64,000 bases of DNA, taken from assembly GCA_965221555.1 (NCBI GenBank), contig OZ244895.1, positions 1,054,001-1,118,000 of the forward strand, given 5' to 3'. The notes beneath the pieces were generated by a model. That model ran no database searches. It saw only the letters and a list, made by a program, of their open reading frames with translations, and was not told the DNA's origin. A program made the position numbers and the translations under genes. How positions within the stretch are numbered: position 1 is the first letter of the stretch; each line of letters opens with the position of its first letter. This document shows positions 11,701-17,818 of this stretch, piece by piece. Source of the stretch: JAJEAD01 sp965221555. GTDB lineage: Bacteria; Pseudomonadota; Gammaproteobacteria; HK1.

Positions 11701-13123
11701 CAACGGCGATGGACCGCGGAGAAGCGACCCTCCAGCGCGCCGGATCGTCATCGAGATCGTCTGGCTGGCCCCCATATCCCTCGAGGACGACGTGGGCGTT
11801 GGTCCCCGACCAACCGAAGCTGCTGACCCCCGCCCTCGGCGGCGCATCCGACACCCGCGGCCACTCCGTCGGCGTCGCAGTTACCTTGAGCGGCAGCCGA
11901 TCCCAATCGATCTCCGGGTTCGGATTCCGGAAATGAAGGTGCCGGGGGATGACGCCCCGCTTCATGGCGAGCACGACCTTGATGACCCCGGCGATCCCGG
12001 CCGCCGCCTCGAGATGGCCGATATTGGTCTTGACCGAGCCGACCAGCAGGGGGCGGTCCGACTCGCGTCCGCGGCCGTATGCGGTGCCGATGGCCTGCGC
12101 TTCGATCGGATCGCCGACCTTCGTGCCGGTACCGTGCGCCTCGACGTAATCCACATCGGCGGGCCTGAGACCGGCCTGGCGCAATGCGGCCTCCATGACC
12201 TTTTCCTGTGCGGGCCCGCTCGGCACGGTCAAGCCGGGGCTGGCGCCGTCCTGGTTCAGCGCGGTGCCGCGAATGACCGCCCAGATGCGATCGCCATCGC
12301 GTTGCGCATCGGACAGGCGCTTGAGCACCACGATCCCGCAGCCTTCGCCGCGCACGTAGCCGTTCGCGGCAGCATCGAAGGTGGCGCAGCGTCCGTCCGG
12401 GGAGAGCATGCCCGCGTTGGCGCGTATCTCCAGCAACCGGCCCGAGAACATCGCGTGCACGCCGCCGGCCAGCGCCAAATCGGCCTCGCTGCGCTGCAAT
12501 CCGCTCACCCCCTGGTGGATGGCGACCAGCGAGGACGAGCAGGCGGTGTCCAGCGCCAACGCTGGCCCTTCCAGGCCGAGCGCGAAGGCGACGCGGCCTA
12601 TCGCCGTATTGAACGAGGTGCCGGTCAGGGAGTAGAGGCTGGCGGCGGGTTCGCCGGTCCGCGTGTGCTCCGGCATCAGTCCGCGATAGTCGTTGTTGCT
12701 GATCCCCGCATAGACGCCAGTGCGACTGCCACGCAGCCGATCCGGGTCCAGGCACGCGTCTTCGAGCGCACGCCAGCACGTCTCCAGCATCATGCGCTGC
12801 TGCGGATCGAGATACTGCGCTTCAAACGGCGAGATGCGGAAGAAGGCGGCGTCGAAGCGGTCGAGCCCGTCGAGATAGGCGCCGAAACGGCAAGCCGGAG
12901 CCTGCCCCGTGCCCACGGGAAAGAGTGCGCCGATACGGCCCACGCCCGAGCCGGGCACGCCTTCGACTATCCCGCTCTCCCCCGCCTCCAGCAGGCGCCA
13001 GTAGGCGGAAAGGCCTTCCGCTCCCGGAAAGCGGCAGGCCATTCCCACAATGGCTACGGCCTCGCCTGAAGCGGAGTTTCGTCCTTCGTTGGTGGCGATG
13101 CCCGGCCTGTCCAATTCAATCAT
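2795..13123 (-). CDS. Reducing type I polyketide synthase, KS-AT-DH-cMT-ER-KR-ACP-KS-AT(degenerate)
   Basis: Giant 3442-residue enzyme. KS1 has Cys195 (DTACSSSL), His330 (EAHGTGT) and His370 (NIGHLE). AT1 has Ser674 in GHSLGE; its selectivity motif reads PAYHS, closer to malonyl than methylmalonyl types. DH has His989 in HxxxGxxxxP and Asp1164 in DGCFQ. A C-methyltransferase SAM loop (VLEVGAGTG) is near 1492. Then come a structural KR half, an ER (HAGAGGVG, near 2036) and a KR (TGGLGGIG, near 2226) in which His2372 replaces the usual catalytic Tyr. The ACP phosphopantetheine Ser is 2534. A second KS follows with Cys2771 in an atypical ELQCASS context, then an AT with Gly3256 where the nucleophile should be and the middle subdomain missing. 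No second ACP, thioesterase or reductase follows. The layout matches fungal highly reducing PKSs and, from memory, small sponge-symbiont PKSs linked to methyl-branched fatty acids. The start ATG lies just before the KS; its ribosome site is weak. Confidence 0.95.
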   Translation of the reverse strand: MIELDRPGIATNEGRNSASGEAVAIVGMACRFPGAEGLSAYWRLLEAGESGIVEGVPGSGVGRIGALFPVGTGQAPACRFGAYLDGLDRFDAAFFRISPFEAQYLDPQQRMMLETCWRALEDACLDPDRLRGSRTGVYAGISNNDYRGLMPEHTRTGEPAASLYSLTGTSFNTAIGRVAFALGLEGPALALDTACSSSLVAIHQGVSGLQRSEADLALAGGVHAMFSGRLLEIRANAGMLSPDGRCATFDAAANGYVRGEGCGIVVLKRLSDAQRDGDRIWAVIRGTALNQDGASPGLTVPSGPAQEKVMEAALRQAGLRPADVDYVEAHGTGTKVGDPIEAQAIGTAYGRGRESDRPLLVGSVKTNIGHLEAAAGIAGVIKVVLAMKRGVIPRHLHFRNPNPEIDWDRLPLKVTATPTEWPRVSDAPPRAGVSSFGWSGTNAHVVLEGYGGQPDDLDDDPARWRVASPRSIAVAHPVSVAGAAPAQERFAPRVTRLLPLSGRSDEALRELAGGYLSWLDERLGDDGEEALADLAWTAAVGRSHFERRAGLVFDDADSLRAALRKLRETDVIEVPRAAKKVAFAYTGQASQWPGMGAALYASEPAARAVLDRCDAVLAEDRGASLLDVMFGRPEATGELDDPQWKQPAIYALECALTALWASLGVRPDVVVGHSLGEIAAAHAAGVFGLEEGLRFAAARGELIGALPGEGAMAAVFAPAARVTQALEEHNAAREGVGLCIAADNGAQQVISGPAIQVEAILERLEARGVRVARLRKSPAYHSEMIEPALDDLDDALTGIAFAPPSIAFISNLTGHAFEADEMPDATYWRRQAREPVAFRACVETLAELGVDAVVEIGPHAVLGPMTTMAWPEDAGAGPPVVLSSLLRPARDEGVPSPGAGGGFVEAVAGAYAAGLPLSFPGLFSGEARRRIAVPVYPFQRERYWIETSARRRRSGAGHPFLGTRHESATGQIAFDTEVYPHDPAWLGDHRVFGRLIAPGALYGAMAAMAGLAEGNDAAVVDDFQIQSPLVFPDEDSADRPAGPGRRLQVLLDDAQGGASRRVRVLSRGEGEEGWTLHAEGRVSAGPAAPAQAGAAFDLEQRKAGLSPVDFAAWYRAKAAVGIELGPSFRTLEGLWARPGEAVAQLALPAGLERTPLDLHPLLLDGCFQAIGSARNPGGEGEGATYVPFGWERLWLTGPMPERLMCHVRMREGPQGAVEEAERSEAPEVHTADLRLYDPNGTLVGELAGFSVKRATRAALLSAVEGIEDLLHEVVWQDRALVPVNTPADFLTSPAEISARTSPFPQYLAKVGIDADDRAALLADLERLSEAYILVALDKLGWKRRFGATVDSNALRENLGVGAQHERLFRRMLRMLARAGVLEEAGDGFAVAVASTEPLPQGLTDDPERVADEMAARYAHGTTEIGLFRRSAGALADVLQGRVDPLTLLFSSGEPTAADLYQKAPAARAANRLLADATTALLRSMPEGRRLRVLEVGAGTGSATAAILPELPEGRYDYTYTDISAGFFAEAESRFGGVGASIDYRVLDIEKDPAEQGFDRHGYDLVVASNVLHATRRLDETLAHCLELLAPSGQLVALENLRGQGWIDLTFGQLDGWWRFADVYRPHHALAAPAVWRRALMDAGFEEIAILGFDESDPNARPDRGVILGRGPAQVQDAPGMWVLVADRGDVATELCAELAAHNQSVVLARANTDPDGSRDTGGAVVVEAFVEAQRRESWKSLLDDLPADPPLVGVVHLAGLDGHGARATTREMAEDVRHAAASALALTQALVDSDLTLSKGLWFLTRGAQVLEREWGGQLAGATLWGFGKVAAAEAPQLRPRMLDLDPGDPQLPPDLVDEFLYPDPETHVALRFSRRQSARLIRSAAVTDRLSLPEEPGWALEPDPGGSLDAIGVTSMPKRRLGPREVRVALEAFSLGFRDVLVAIGVVEGFMGWDFCGRILEVGEGVTRFVAGDRVVGVVFGDYRFGSEAVTLEDLIVPAPPGCSVTEVATIPLAFVSAALSFELSGLAAGDRVLIHAGAGGVGLAAIQMAQGAGAEVFATASARKRDYLRSLGVSHVFDSRTTAFGREILEATDGAGVDMVLNSLTGEGFIETSLSCLAPGGRFVEMGKMDILSEDEMAVARPDVSYSILKIDGLNAEDPARVGEVLGRLVNRFQAGELTPLAHTRWPVAEAGAAMKCMQNARQIGKIVFTNSPLARGSLRDDRTYLVTGGLGGIGCAVAGWLAERGAGAIVLNGRRPPDPEIEDQIETLRQGGADIRVELADVSDVPAVDAMLARVDADLPPLGGVIHSVGVLSDAAIGNQRWEDFETVLWPKVLGAWHLHRATVDRDLDMFVLLSSVAGVLGNPGQANHAAANAFLDQLAGHRRALGLAGQAIAWGAWSEIGEAEEQRERMTWRYASGGLAWITPQQGIRALDRLVREDATTAVVLACDWAAFGENLDSRPRLLEHLLTERTDDGVDETSEEDVLSRLRQAPSAMREDLLASFLQEEVKAILRLPAAPAPTVGFFDLGVDSLMAVELRNRLNRAFAGTYTASSTVVFDYPDIATLSAHLAQELAGVIGEERPSTQPEPTPVALSQLDDEGLADGIAIVGMACRFPGSPDLQAFWRHLESGLGPATDERRESGPWSDFSDRLPAQYAPYAKAAFVDGIDRFDAEFFGISPVGAQLMDPQQRMLLETAWQALEDAGIDPDRLKGSSTGVYAGVESSEYRHLMKSADHGIGYLSTAASMAVGRLSFQFGLAGPAMPVELQCASSLVAVHQAATDLRLGAVDLALVGGASAVLSAPVTREMADLGLLSREGVCRAFDADADGFVRGEGCGLVVLKRVTDAEADGDRIWAVIRGSAVNHNGATAGVTVPNGPAQERVIEQALSHSGFAPCEVDYLEAHGSGSALGDPIEVRAAAAVYGRDRAEDRPLLIGSVKTNIGHLDSASGVASLIKTVLAMSRGTIPRHLHFRTPSPHIEWDRLPVRVTDEATDWPSVPNRPPRAGVSAFGISGVNAHVVLEGYGAADGVGANGAGARSPVGSARPVTVSLPEAVVEPAQDEDAPTVRETRLLPFSGKSQDARRALAGRYLSWLDEHVGEASCDRAASDPLLSDMAFTAGVGRSHLECRAGVVFHDVASLRARLTTFAAADALPEPAAARVAFAYPDDIGATAGTIEALYRSEPAIRAVLDRCEGAMRRERAESLLDAMFDRTASTRTLDDSALSRTANYALGCALTALWSSVGIRPNAVFGNGTGAIAAAWTAGAFALEDGLRLAAAPDEPEAMLQGVAIASPAIALVSGATGRRLEPGEAPGPAYWRQQARTSASVARCADTLAKLRVDAVVEIGPESALGATLVSAWTTNGAVAPTVIGSLKRWSQNGGGGRMTRADGGFVAAVAEAYEAGLPVSFAGLFAGETRRRIALPGYPFQRQSHWLKETDA

Positions 13124-13293
13124 CCCATTGCGTGAAACACTCGCCGGGTCAGACGTTGATGGGTAATGCGGCGCTCGCCTCGAAGGTCAGAAAGCCCGCC
13201 AGCCTGACGAAAACATCGCGCTGGAGTAACTCCCTTGAGGTGGCGGGCGACCTCGAAACCGGTATCGAATGGACCGCGGCCCGACACCTTGTC

Positions 13294-13334
13294 GTACGCC
13301 AGCCCCAGAGGACGTGAGCCTGGGGCTGGCGTAC
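13294..13334 (-). terminator. Perfect 14-bp hairpin between carrier-protein gene and PKS
   Basis: Arms GTACGCCAGCCCCA and TGGGGCTGGCGTAC pair perfectly around a 13-base loop, directly after the stop of the small carrier-protein gene and upstream of the PKS start. There is no T-run, so it may be a partial terminator, an RNase barrier or an attenuator. Such a structure could make the carrier protein more abundant than the PKS. Confidence 0.6.
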
Positions 13335-13343
13335 CCCAATGGG

Positions 13344-13544
13344 TCAGTTGTCGATGAAGCTGACGACGTCGGCCAGAGATTCGAAATTGATATCGTCCCG
13401 GCCCAGGATCGACACGCCGAATTCGCTTTCGACTTTCTTCAGCAAGGCTACTTTGTCCAGTGACGAAATCTCATCCAGATTCACTTCACCCTTGCCGAGG
13501 CTCTCCTCCACCAGACTCTTGATGCGATCCGCAGTGTTGCTCAT
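13344..13544 (-). CDS. Free-standing acyl carrier-like protein
   Basis: Small acidic protein of 66 residues in the carrier-protein pattern: ADRIKSLVEESLG, then ISSLDKVALLKKVESEFGVSI, then a last helix LADVVSFIDN. The Ser of SSLDKVALL aligns with the phosphopantetheine Ser of the usual DSL motif, but the preceding Asp is Ser. The chosen ATG has a good ribosome site (GAGAGGAG) about five bases away; an upstream in-frame extension lacks family features. It lies just before the PKS on the same strand, so it may supply the carrier function missing after the terminal KS, or may prime the enzyme. Length is short for an ACP, which usually has about 75-90 residues. Confidence 0.72.
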   Translation of the reverse strand: MSNTADRIKSLVEESLGKGEVNLDEISSLDKVALLKKVESEFGVSILGRDDINFESLADVVSFIDN

Positions 13545-13796
13545 AACTCCTCTCTCCCATTGAGTTTTTTTCGCAAACGGCACGGAGATCAGTACTTGAT
13601 CCCCGCGACCGGATGCGGTCACGACTATAGGGGCAGCGGCGCGAGCGATACAATCCCCGCTCGGCCCGTGATCTTTTTGACTGTCGGCAACGCCCTCGCG
13701 GCCCGAGGCTTTGCAGCTCCATGGCTAACGTGTTGATCCTGAAGCCGCTATGCCAGGATTTGCCGCCTCTCGCCCCCCCGTGGCGAGTCTTTCCGG

Positions 13797-14609
13797 CTAG
13801 TACTGCCCCGCGGTGCCGCGTCCCACCACCTTGACGCGCTTGTTCTTGGTGTACTGCTCCGGGTCGACGACCTTGACGACCACCTGGTTGACCTTCAGTT
13901 CGTTGGTCTTGGTGAGATTGGTGTACAGGCTCTCGGCGATCTGCGTCGCGACGGACGTGACCTCCCGGTCGCGGTTCTTCTCGTTCAGCACGACCAGCAG
14001 GTAGGGGCCCCGGTTGTCGAAGGTCTCGATCGCGAACTCGTCGATCTGTTTGTTCCGCACCATCGCCTTCATGTGCTTGTCGATCGCGGGCCGCAGGATC
14101 TTGACGTCGGTCAGGTAGGAGAACACGAACGCCTTCCCGACGATCTTGTTGACCTTGGCGAGTTCGATCTCCGAGATGTGCAGTTCGAAGCCGGACCACA
14201 GTCGGCCGCTCACCGATATGTCGGCGCGGGTGCGCTTCCGCGACTTCGAAAATCCGGTATCCGCCGTGTACTCGGACTGGAAGAATGCGCTGTAGGGCAT
14301 GATCAGGCTGCCCACCTTCACACCTTCGATCTCCTTCTCCTGCAACAGTGTCCGGACCTCCTGCTTGATGGACTGATAGGTCCAGATGTAGGTGGCGAGG
14401 CAGAGCAGGAGGACCACACCGACCACTCGCTTGACGGTGAACAGGCCCACGAGCACCTTGCCGGGACGGTGGCGCAGATTTGCGACGTTTCCCGCGCTTG
14501 CTCGAAGCCGCGCGAACTGCGCGCGGCGGTCGGGCGCGGTGACGAGGAGCACGCAGAGGATCGCCAGGACGAAGGCGGCCAGGGGAGCGAAGGATGCGAG
14601 AGCGGCCAT
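13797..14609 (-). CDS. Unrecognised membrane protein in betaine transporter operon
   Basis: Protein of 270 residues that I do not recognise. It has two N-terminal membrane segments (about residues 5-23 and 57-75) flanking a basic loop, then a soluble domain of about 190 residues containing SLIMPYSAFFQSEYTADTGF, an ISVSGRLWSGFELHISEIEL strand region and a basic C-terminus. The ATG sits two bases after the permease stop codon, so it is almost certainly translated with the transporter. An accessory, sensory or assembly role for the transporter is a guess from position only. The soluble part could sit in the periplasm or cytoplasm; both ends of the membrane pair would be on the same side. Confidence 0.75.
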   Translation of the reverse strand: MAALASFAPLAAFVLAILCVLLVTAPDRRAQFARLRASAGNVANLRHRPGKVLVGLFTVKRVVGVVLLLCLATYIWTYQSIKQEVRTLLQEKEIEGVKVGSLIMPYSAFFQSEYTADTGFSKSRKRTRADISVSGRLWSGFELHISEIELAKVNKIVGKAFVFSYLTDVKILRPAIDKHMKAMVRNKQIDEFAIETFDNRGPYLLVVLNEKNRDREVTSVATQIAESLYTNLTKTNELKVNQVVVKVVDPEQYTKNKRVKVVGRGTAGQY

Positions 14610-14611
14610 GG

Positions 14612-16624
14612 TCAGTCCAGGCCGAGCAAGCGCCGGCGTTCGCGGGCCCAGCGGGTCACCAGGTGGTCGACGGCCAGCGCCATGAACGAGACGCACAGGC
14701 CGAGCACCACCCCCTTGCCGATGTTGGACTCCGAAAGCGCCTTGAAGATCTGCTGGCCGAGATCGATGGTGCCGACGAAGGCCGCGATGATCACCATCGA
14801 GAACGCGAACATGATGGTCTGGTTGACGCCGAGCATGATGTGGGGAACGGCGACCGGGAGCTGCAGGTGCACGAGCCGCTGCCAGGTGCTGCACCCGGCC
14901 ATGGTCGCCGCCTCTTCAAGCTCCGGGGCGATGGCCCGAATCCCTTCCACCGTGTAGCGCACCGCGGGGATGATGGCGTAGACGATGACCGCCATGATGG
15001 CGGAGAGGTCGTTGACCTGGAACAGCATGATGACGGGAAGGATGTAGATGAACGACGGGAAGGTCTGGAGGACGTCGCACCAGAACAACGCCGTCTTCGC
15101 CCGTCTCTTGTCGAGCGCGCTCCAGATGCCGATGGGGATCCCCACCACGATGCAGATGAAGGTGGCGAACATCACCATGTAGGCGGTGATCATGGCCCGG
15201 TCCCACCATCCGGCGAGGCCGACGAAGACCAGAAAGGCGAGGGTCAGCAGCGCGGAGTAGTACCCCCCGAGTATCAGCCCCAGACCGGCGACGAGGAGCA
15301 GCACCGATGCGTAGGGCATGTACAGCAGCGCGTCCCTCAACGGCGCCAGCACGTTCGAGATCAGGACGTGGCGAAAGGCTTCGAGGCCCTCCGACCAGTT
15401 GAGGACGATCCAGTCCACCAGGCCGTCCCAGGTCTTCGCGTAGGTGACGGTGAGATCGCGCGGCACCTTGTGGAGAATGGGAAAGTACTGCGCCAGCAGA
15501 TAGGCGGCGGATACCAGGACCACCATGAGAATGGGATACCGGAAGCGCTTGTGAAGAGGCAGGTCGGCGGAGTAGTCGCGCTTCTTCTCCGCCCAGGCCC
15601 GCGACAGGCCGTCGAGCACCACCGCCAGCAGCACGATCGCCACCCCGATCTCCAGCGACTGGCCGAGCTTCAGGGACTGCAGCTTGTGGAGCAGCCGGTA
15701 GCCCAGGCCCGAAGCGCCGATGAATGCCGCGATGACCACCATCGCCAGACACTGCATGATGACCTGGTTGACGCCCAGCAGCAGCTCGTTTCGCGCGCTT
15801 GGAAGCTGCACCCGGAAAAGGAGCTGCAGATTGGTACAGCCGCCCATCTTTCCCGCTTCCACGATCTCCGGCGAGACCTTCTGGAGGCCGAGCAGGGTCA
15901 GGCGCACCATCGGCGGCACCGCGAAGATGATGGTGGCGATGACCCCGGTCTGGTGGCCGATGCCGAAAAACACCACCACCGGGATCAGATAGGCGAAGTG
16001 CGGCAGGGTCTGGGCCACGCTCAGTATCGGCAGCATCGCAAGCTCTATCCATCTGTTGCGGTAGGCGAGAATGCCGATGAACAGGCCGATGGCGATGGAG
16101 ATCGGCACCGCCGCCGCCAAAAGAGCGAGGGTTTCCATCGCGTACTTCCACAGTCCGAAGATCGCGAAGTACATCACGGTGCCGCCGGAGAGGATGGCAA
16201 GCTTCCAGCCCCGGAGCGAGTACCCGAGGATGAAGGCGATCACCATCAGCGCGGTCCAGGGCGGTGTGCTCAACCCGAAGCCCTTGGACCCTCCGCTCAG
16301 AATGTTGTCGAAGATGTCGACGAGCTCCTTGAGGCGCTTGGAGATGAACCGGGTGGCCACCGAGAAGCCGAGGTCTTCGCGCATGAACTCGAACGTGCGA
16401 TCCAGAATCAGATCGAAGGGCACGAGCTCCGTGTACTCCTCCTTGCCGGCATCGCCCAGGGTGTCGATGCTGCTCTTCTCCAGATGGAGTGGGAGCTCGT
16501 CGAGGGATTGGGGCAACACGCCCAGCGACTTGACAAGAATCAGCGCCAGTACGATGGCCCCCAGCCACAGGTATCCCTTCCACCGGCGCTCAGGGGGCAG
16601 ACCGTGGAGGAGAGCGCGCAACAT
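14612..16624 (-). CDS. Glycine betaine/proline-type ABC transporter permease, double-length
   Basis: Protein of 670 residues made of two ProW-like permease halves in one chain. Each half carries the ABC coupling (EAA) loop: EAGKMGGCTNLQLLFRVQLP near residues 265-285 and EAATMAGCSTWQRLVHLQLP near 585-605, each followed by LGVNQ. A long N-terminal segment of about 120 residues precedes the first half. Homologues normally have one permease domain and work as dimers; here one chain may supply the whole channel. The gene follows the ATPase by 18 bases and is followed by the unrecognised membrane gene. The substrate is most likely glycine betaine or a related quaternary amine, by family. Confidence 0.9.
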   Translation of the reverse strand: MLRALLHGLPPERRWKGYLWLGAIVLALILVKSLGVLPQSLDELPLHLEKSSIDTLGDAGKEEYTELVPFDLILDRTFEFMREDLGFSVATRFISKRLKELVDIFDNILSGGSKGFGLSTPPWTALMVIAFILGYSLRGWKLAILSGGTVMYFAIFGLWKYAMETLALLAAAVPISIAIGLFIGILAYRNRWIELAMLPILSVAQTLPHFAYLIPVVVFFGIGHQTGVIATIIFAVPPMVRLTLLGLQKVSPEIVEAGKMGGCTNLQLLFRVQLPSARNELLLGVNQVIMQCLAMVVIAAFIGASGLGYRLLHKLQSLKLGQSLEIGVAIVLLAVVLDGLSRAWAEKKRDYSADLPLHKRFRYPILMVVLVSAAYLLAQYFPILHKVPRDLTVTYAKTWDGLVDWIVLNWSEGLEAFRHVLISNVLAPLRDALLYMPYASVLLLVAGLGLILGGYYSALLTLAFLVFVGLAGWWDRAMITAYMVMFATFICIVVGIPIGIWSALDKRRAKTALFWCDVLQTFPSFIYILPVIMLFQVNDLSAIMAVIVYAIIPAVRYTVEGIRAIAPELEEAATMAGCSTWQRLVHLQLPVAVPHIMLGVNQTIMFAFSMVIIAAFVGTIDLGQQIFKALSESNIGKGVVLGLCVSFMALAVDHLVTRWARERRRLLGLD

Positions 16625-16642
16625 CGCTTCGGATCGACGGCC

Positions 16643-17677
16643 TCAGGCGGACTCGGCCCGAGTGGGGAAGAGGACCTTGAGCACGTGCGCCTGATGCAGG
16701 ACGCCGACCACCTCGTGCCCGTCACCGACCACCGGTACCGGCAAGCGCTCGCCGAGCACGTACTCCGCCACGTCCTCGATGCGGTCGGCGACGGCGACCG
16801 CCCGGTCGGCTACCGTCTCGTCGTCGTCCGGCGGCTCCATGAGCGAGCCGACCCGCAATACCTTCTCCCGTGGCACGTCGCGGGTGAACCTCGAGACATA
16901 CTCCGTCGCCGGCGCGAGCACGATGTCCTCGGGTTTGCCTATTTGCTCGACGCGGCCGTTGAACATGATGGCGATGCGGTCGGCGAGCTTGAGCGCCTCT
17001 TCGAAGTCGTGGGTGATGAAGATGATGGTCTTCTTCAGCAGGGACTGGAGGCGCAGGAATTCGTCCTGCATCTCCTTGCGGATGAGCGGGTCGAGTGCCG
17101 AGAACGGCTCGTCGAGAAACCAGATGTCGGGTTCGACCGCGAGCGAACGCGCGATGCCCACCCGTTGCTGCTGTCCGCCGGAGAGCTCGCGCGGGAAGTT
17201 GTTCTCCCGACCTTCCAGGCCGACGAGCGCGATCATCTTGCGCGCCCGCTCCACGTAGTCGCGGCGCTTCATGCCTCGCATCTGGAGCGGGAAGGCGATG
17301 TTCTCGAGCGCGGTGCGATGGGGGAGAAGGGCAAAGTTCTGGAACACCATGCCCATCTTGCTGCGTCTGAGGTTGATGAGCTCGCTTTCGCTCATCGTCA
17401 GGAGGTCCGCGCCCTCGATCTCCACCGAGCCCGAGGTCGGCTCGACGAGTCGGGAGAGACAGCGAACCAGAGTCGATTTGCCCGAACCGGACAGGCCCAT
17501 CACGATCAGGGTCTCGCCGGGACTGACCTCCAGGGTGACGTTATCGACCGCGACCACCACGCCGTCGCGCTCGAGGATGTGGGGTTCCACCACCCCTTCG
17601 CCATCGGTGCGCAGATCCGCCGGGTCGAGGCCGAAGATCTTGTAGAGGGAGCAACAGCGGATGACGGGCTCGGGCAT
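16643..17677 (-). CDS. proV: Glycine betaine/proline ABC transporter ATP-binding protein
   Basis: ATPase of 344 residues. Walker A is GLSGSGKST near residue 62, signature LSGGQQQRVG, Walker B IWFLDEP and H-loop FITHDFEEA. The chain continues past the nucleotide-binding domain into a C-terminal segment with a CBS-like pattern (LPVPVVGDGHEVVGVLHQAHVL), as in ProV/OpuAA, where it senses ionic strength. The fit to the OpuA-type family is strong. It is third in the mRNA order: binding protein, hairpin, ATPase, permease. The hairpin just upstream may lower its expression relative to the binding protein. Confidence 0.93.
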   Translation of the reverse strand: MPEPVIRCCSLYKIFGLDPADLRTDGEGVVEPHILERDGVVVAVDNVTLEVSPGETLIVMGLSGSGKSTLVRCLSRLVEPTSGSVEIEGADLLTMSESELINLRRSKMGMVFQNFALLPHRTALENIAFPLQMRGMKRRDYVERARKMIALVGLEGRENNFPRELSGGQQQRVGIARSLAVEPDIWFLDEPFSALDPLIRKEMQDEFLRLQSLLKKTIIFITHDFEEALKLADRIAIMFNGRVEQIGKPEDIVLAPATEYVSRFTRDVPREKVLRVGSLMEPPDDDETVADRAVAVADRIEDVAEYVLGERLPVPVVGDGHEVVGVLHQAHVLKVLFPTRAESA

Positions 17678-17726
17678 GCTTCCTCGTCTTTGCTCCTGGT
17701 CGGCGCGCGGTGATGATACACAAACG

Positions 17727-17764
17727 GCGCAGAGCCACCGGGACCGGGCCCGGTGGCTCTGCGC
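17727..17764 (-). terminator. Perfect 15-bp hairpin between binding-protein and ATPase genes
   Basis: Arms GCGCAGAGCCACCGG and CCGGTGGCTCTGCGC pair perfectly around an 8-base loop. It lies after the binding-protein stop and before the ATPase start. There is no T-run, so partial termination or protection of the upstream mRNA is likely, giving excess binding protein. Confidence 0.7.
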
Positions 17765-17818
17765 GATGTCGCTTGGCCAAGGCCCGATGCGATGCTCGGG
17801 CCGCTTTGTTGTCGGCGC

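Noticed and set aside
9437..13069. Another long plus-strand open frame (about 1200 codons)
   Set aside because: Same reason: shadow of the PKS. No start signal or domain.
14594..17713. Plus-strand open frame of over 1000 codons
   Set aside because: Antisense to the betaine permease and ATPase genes, which are certain. Rich in Asp, His and Arg as expected for a shadow frame.
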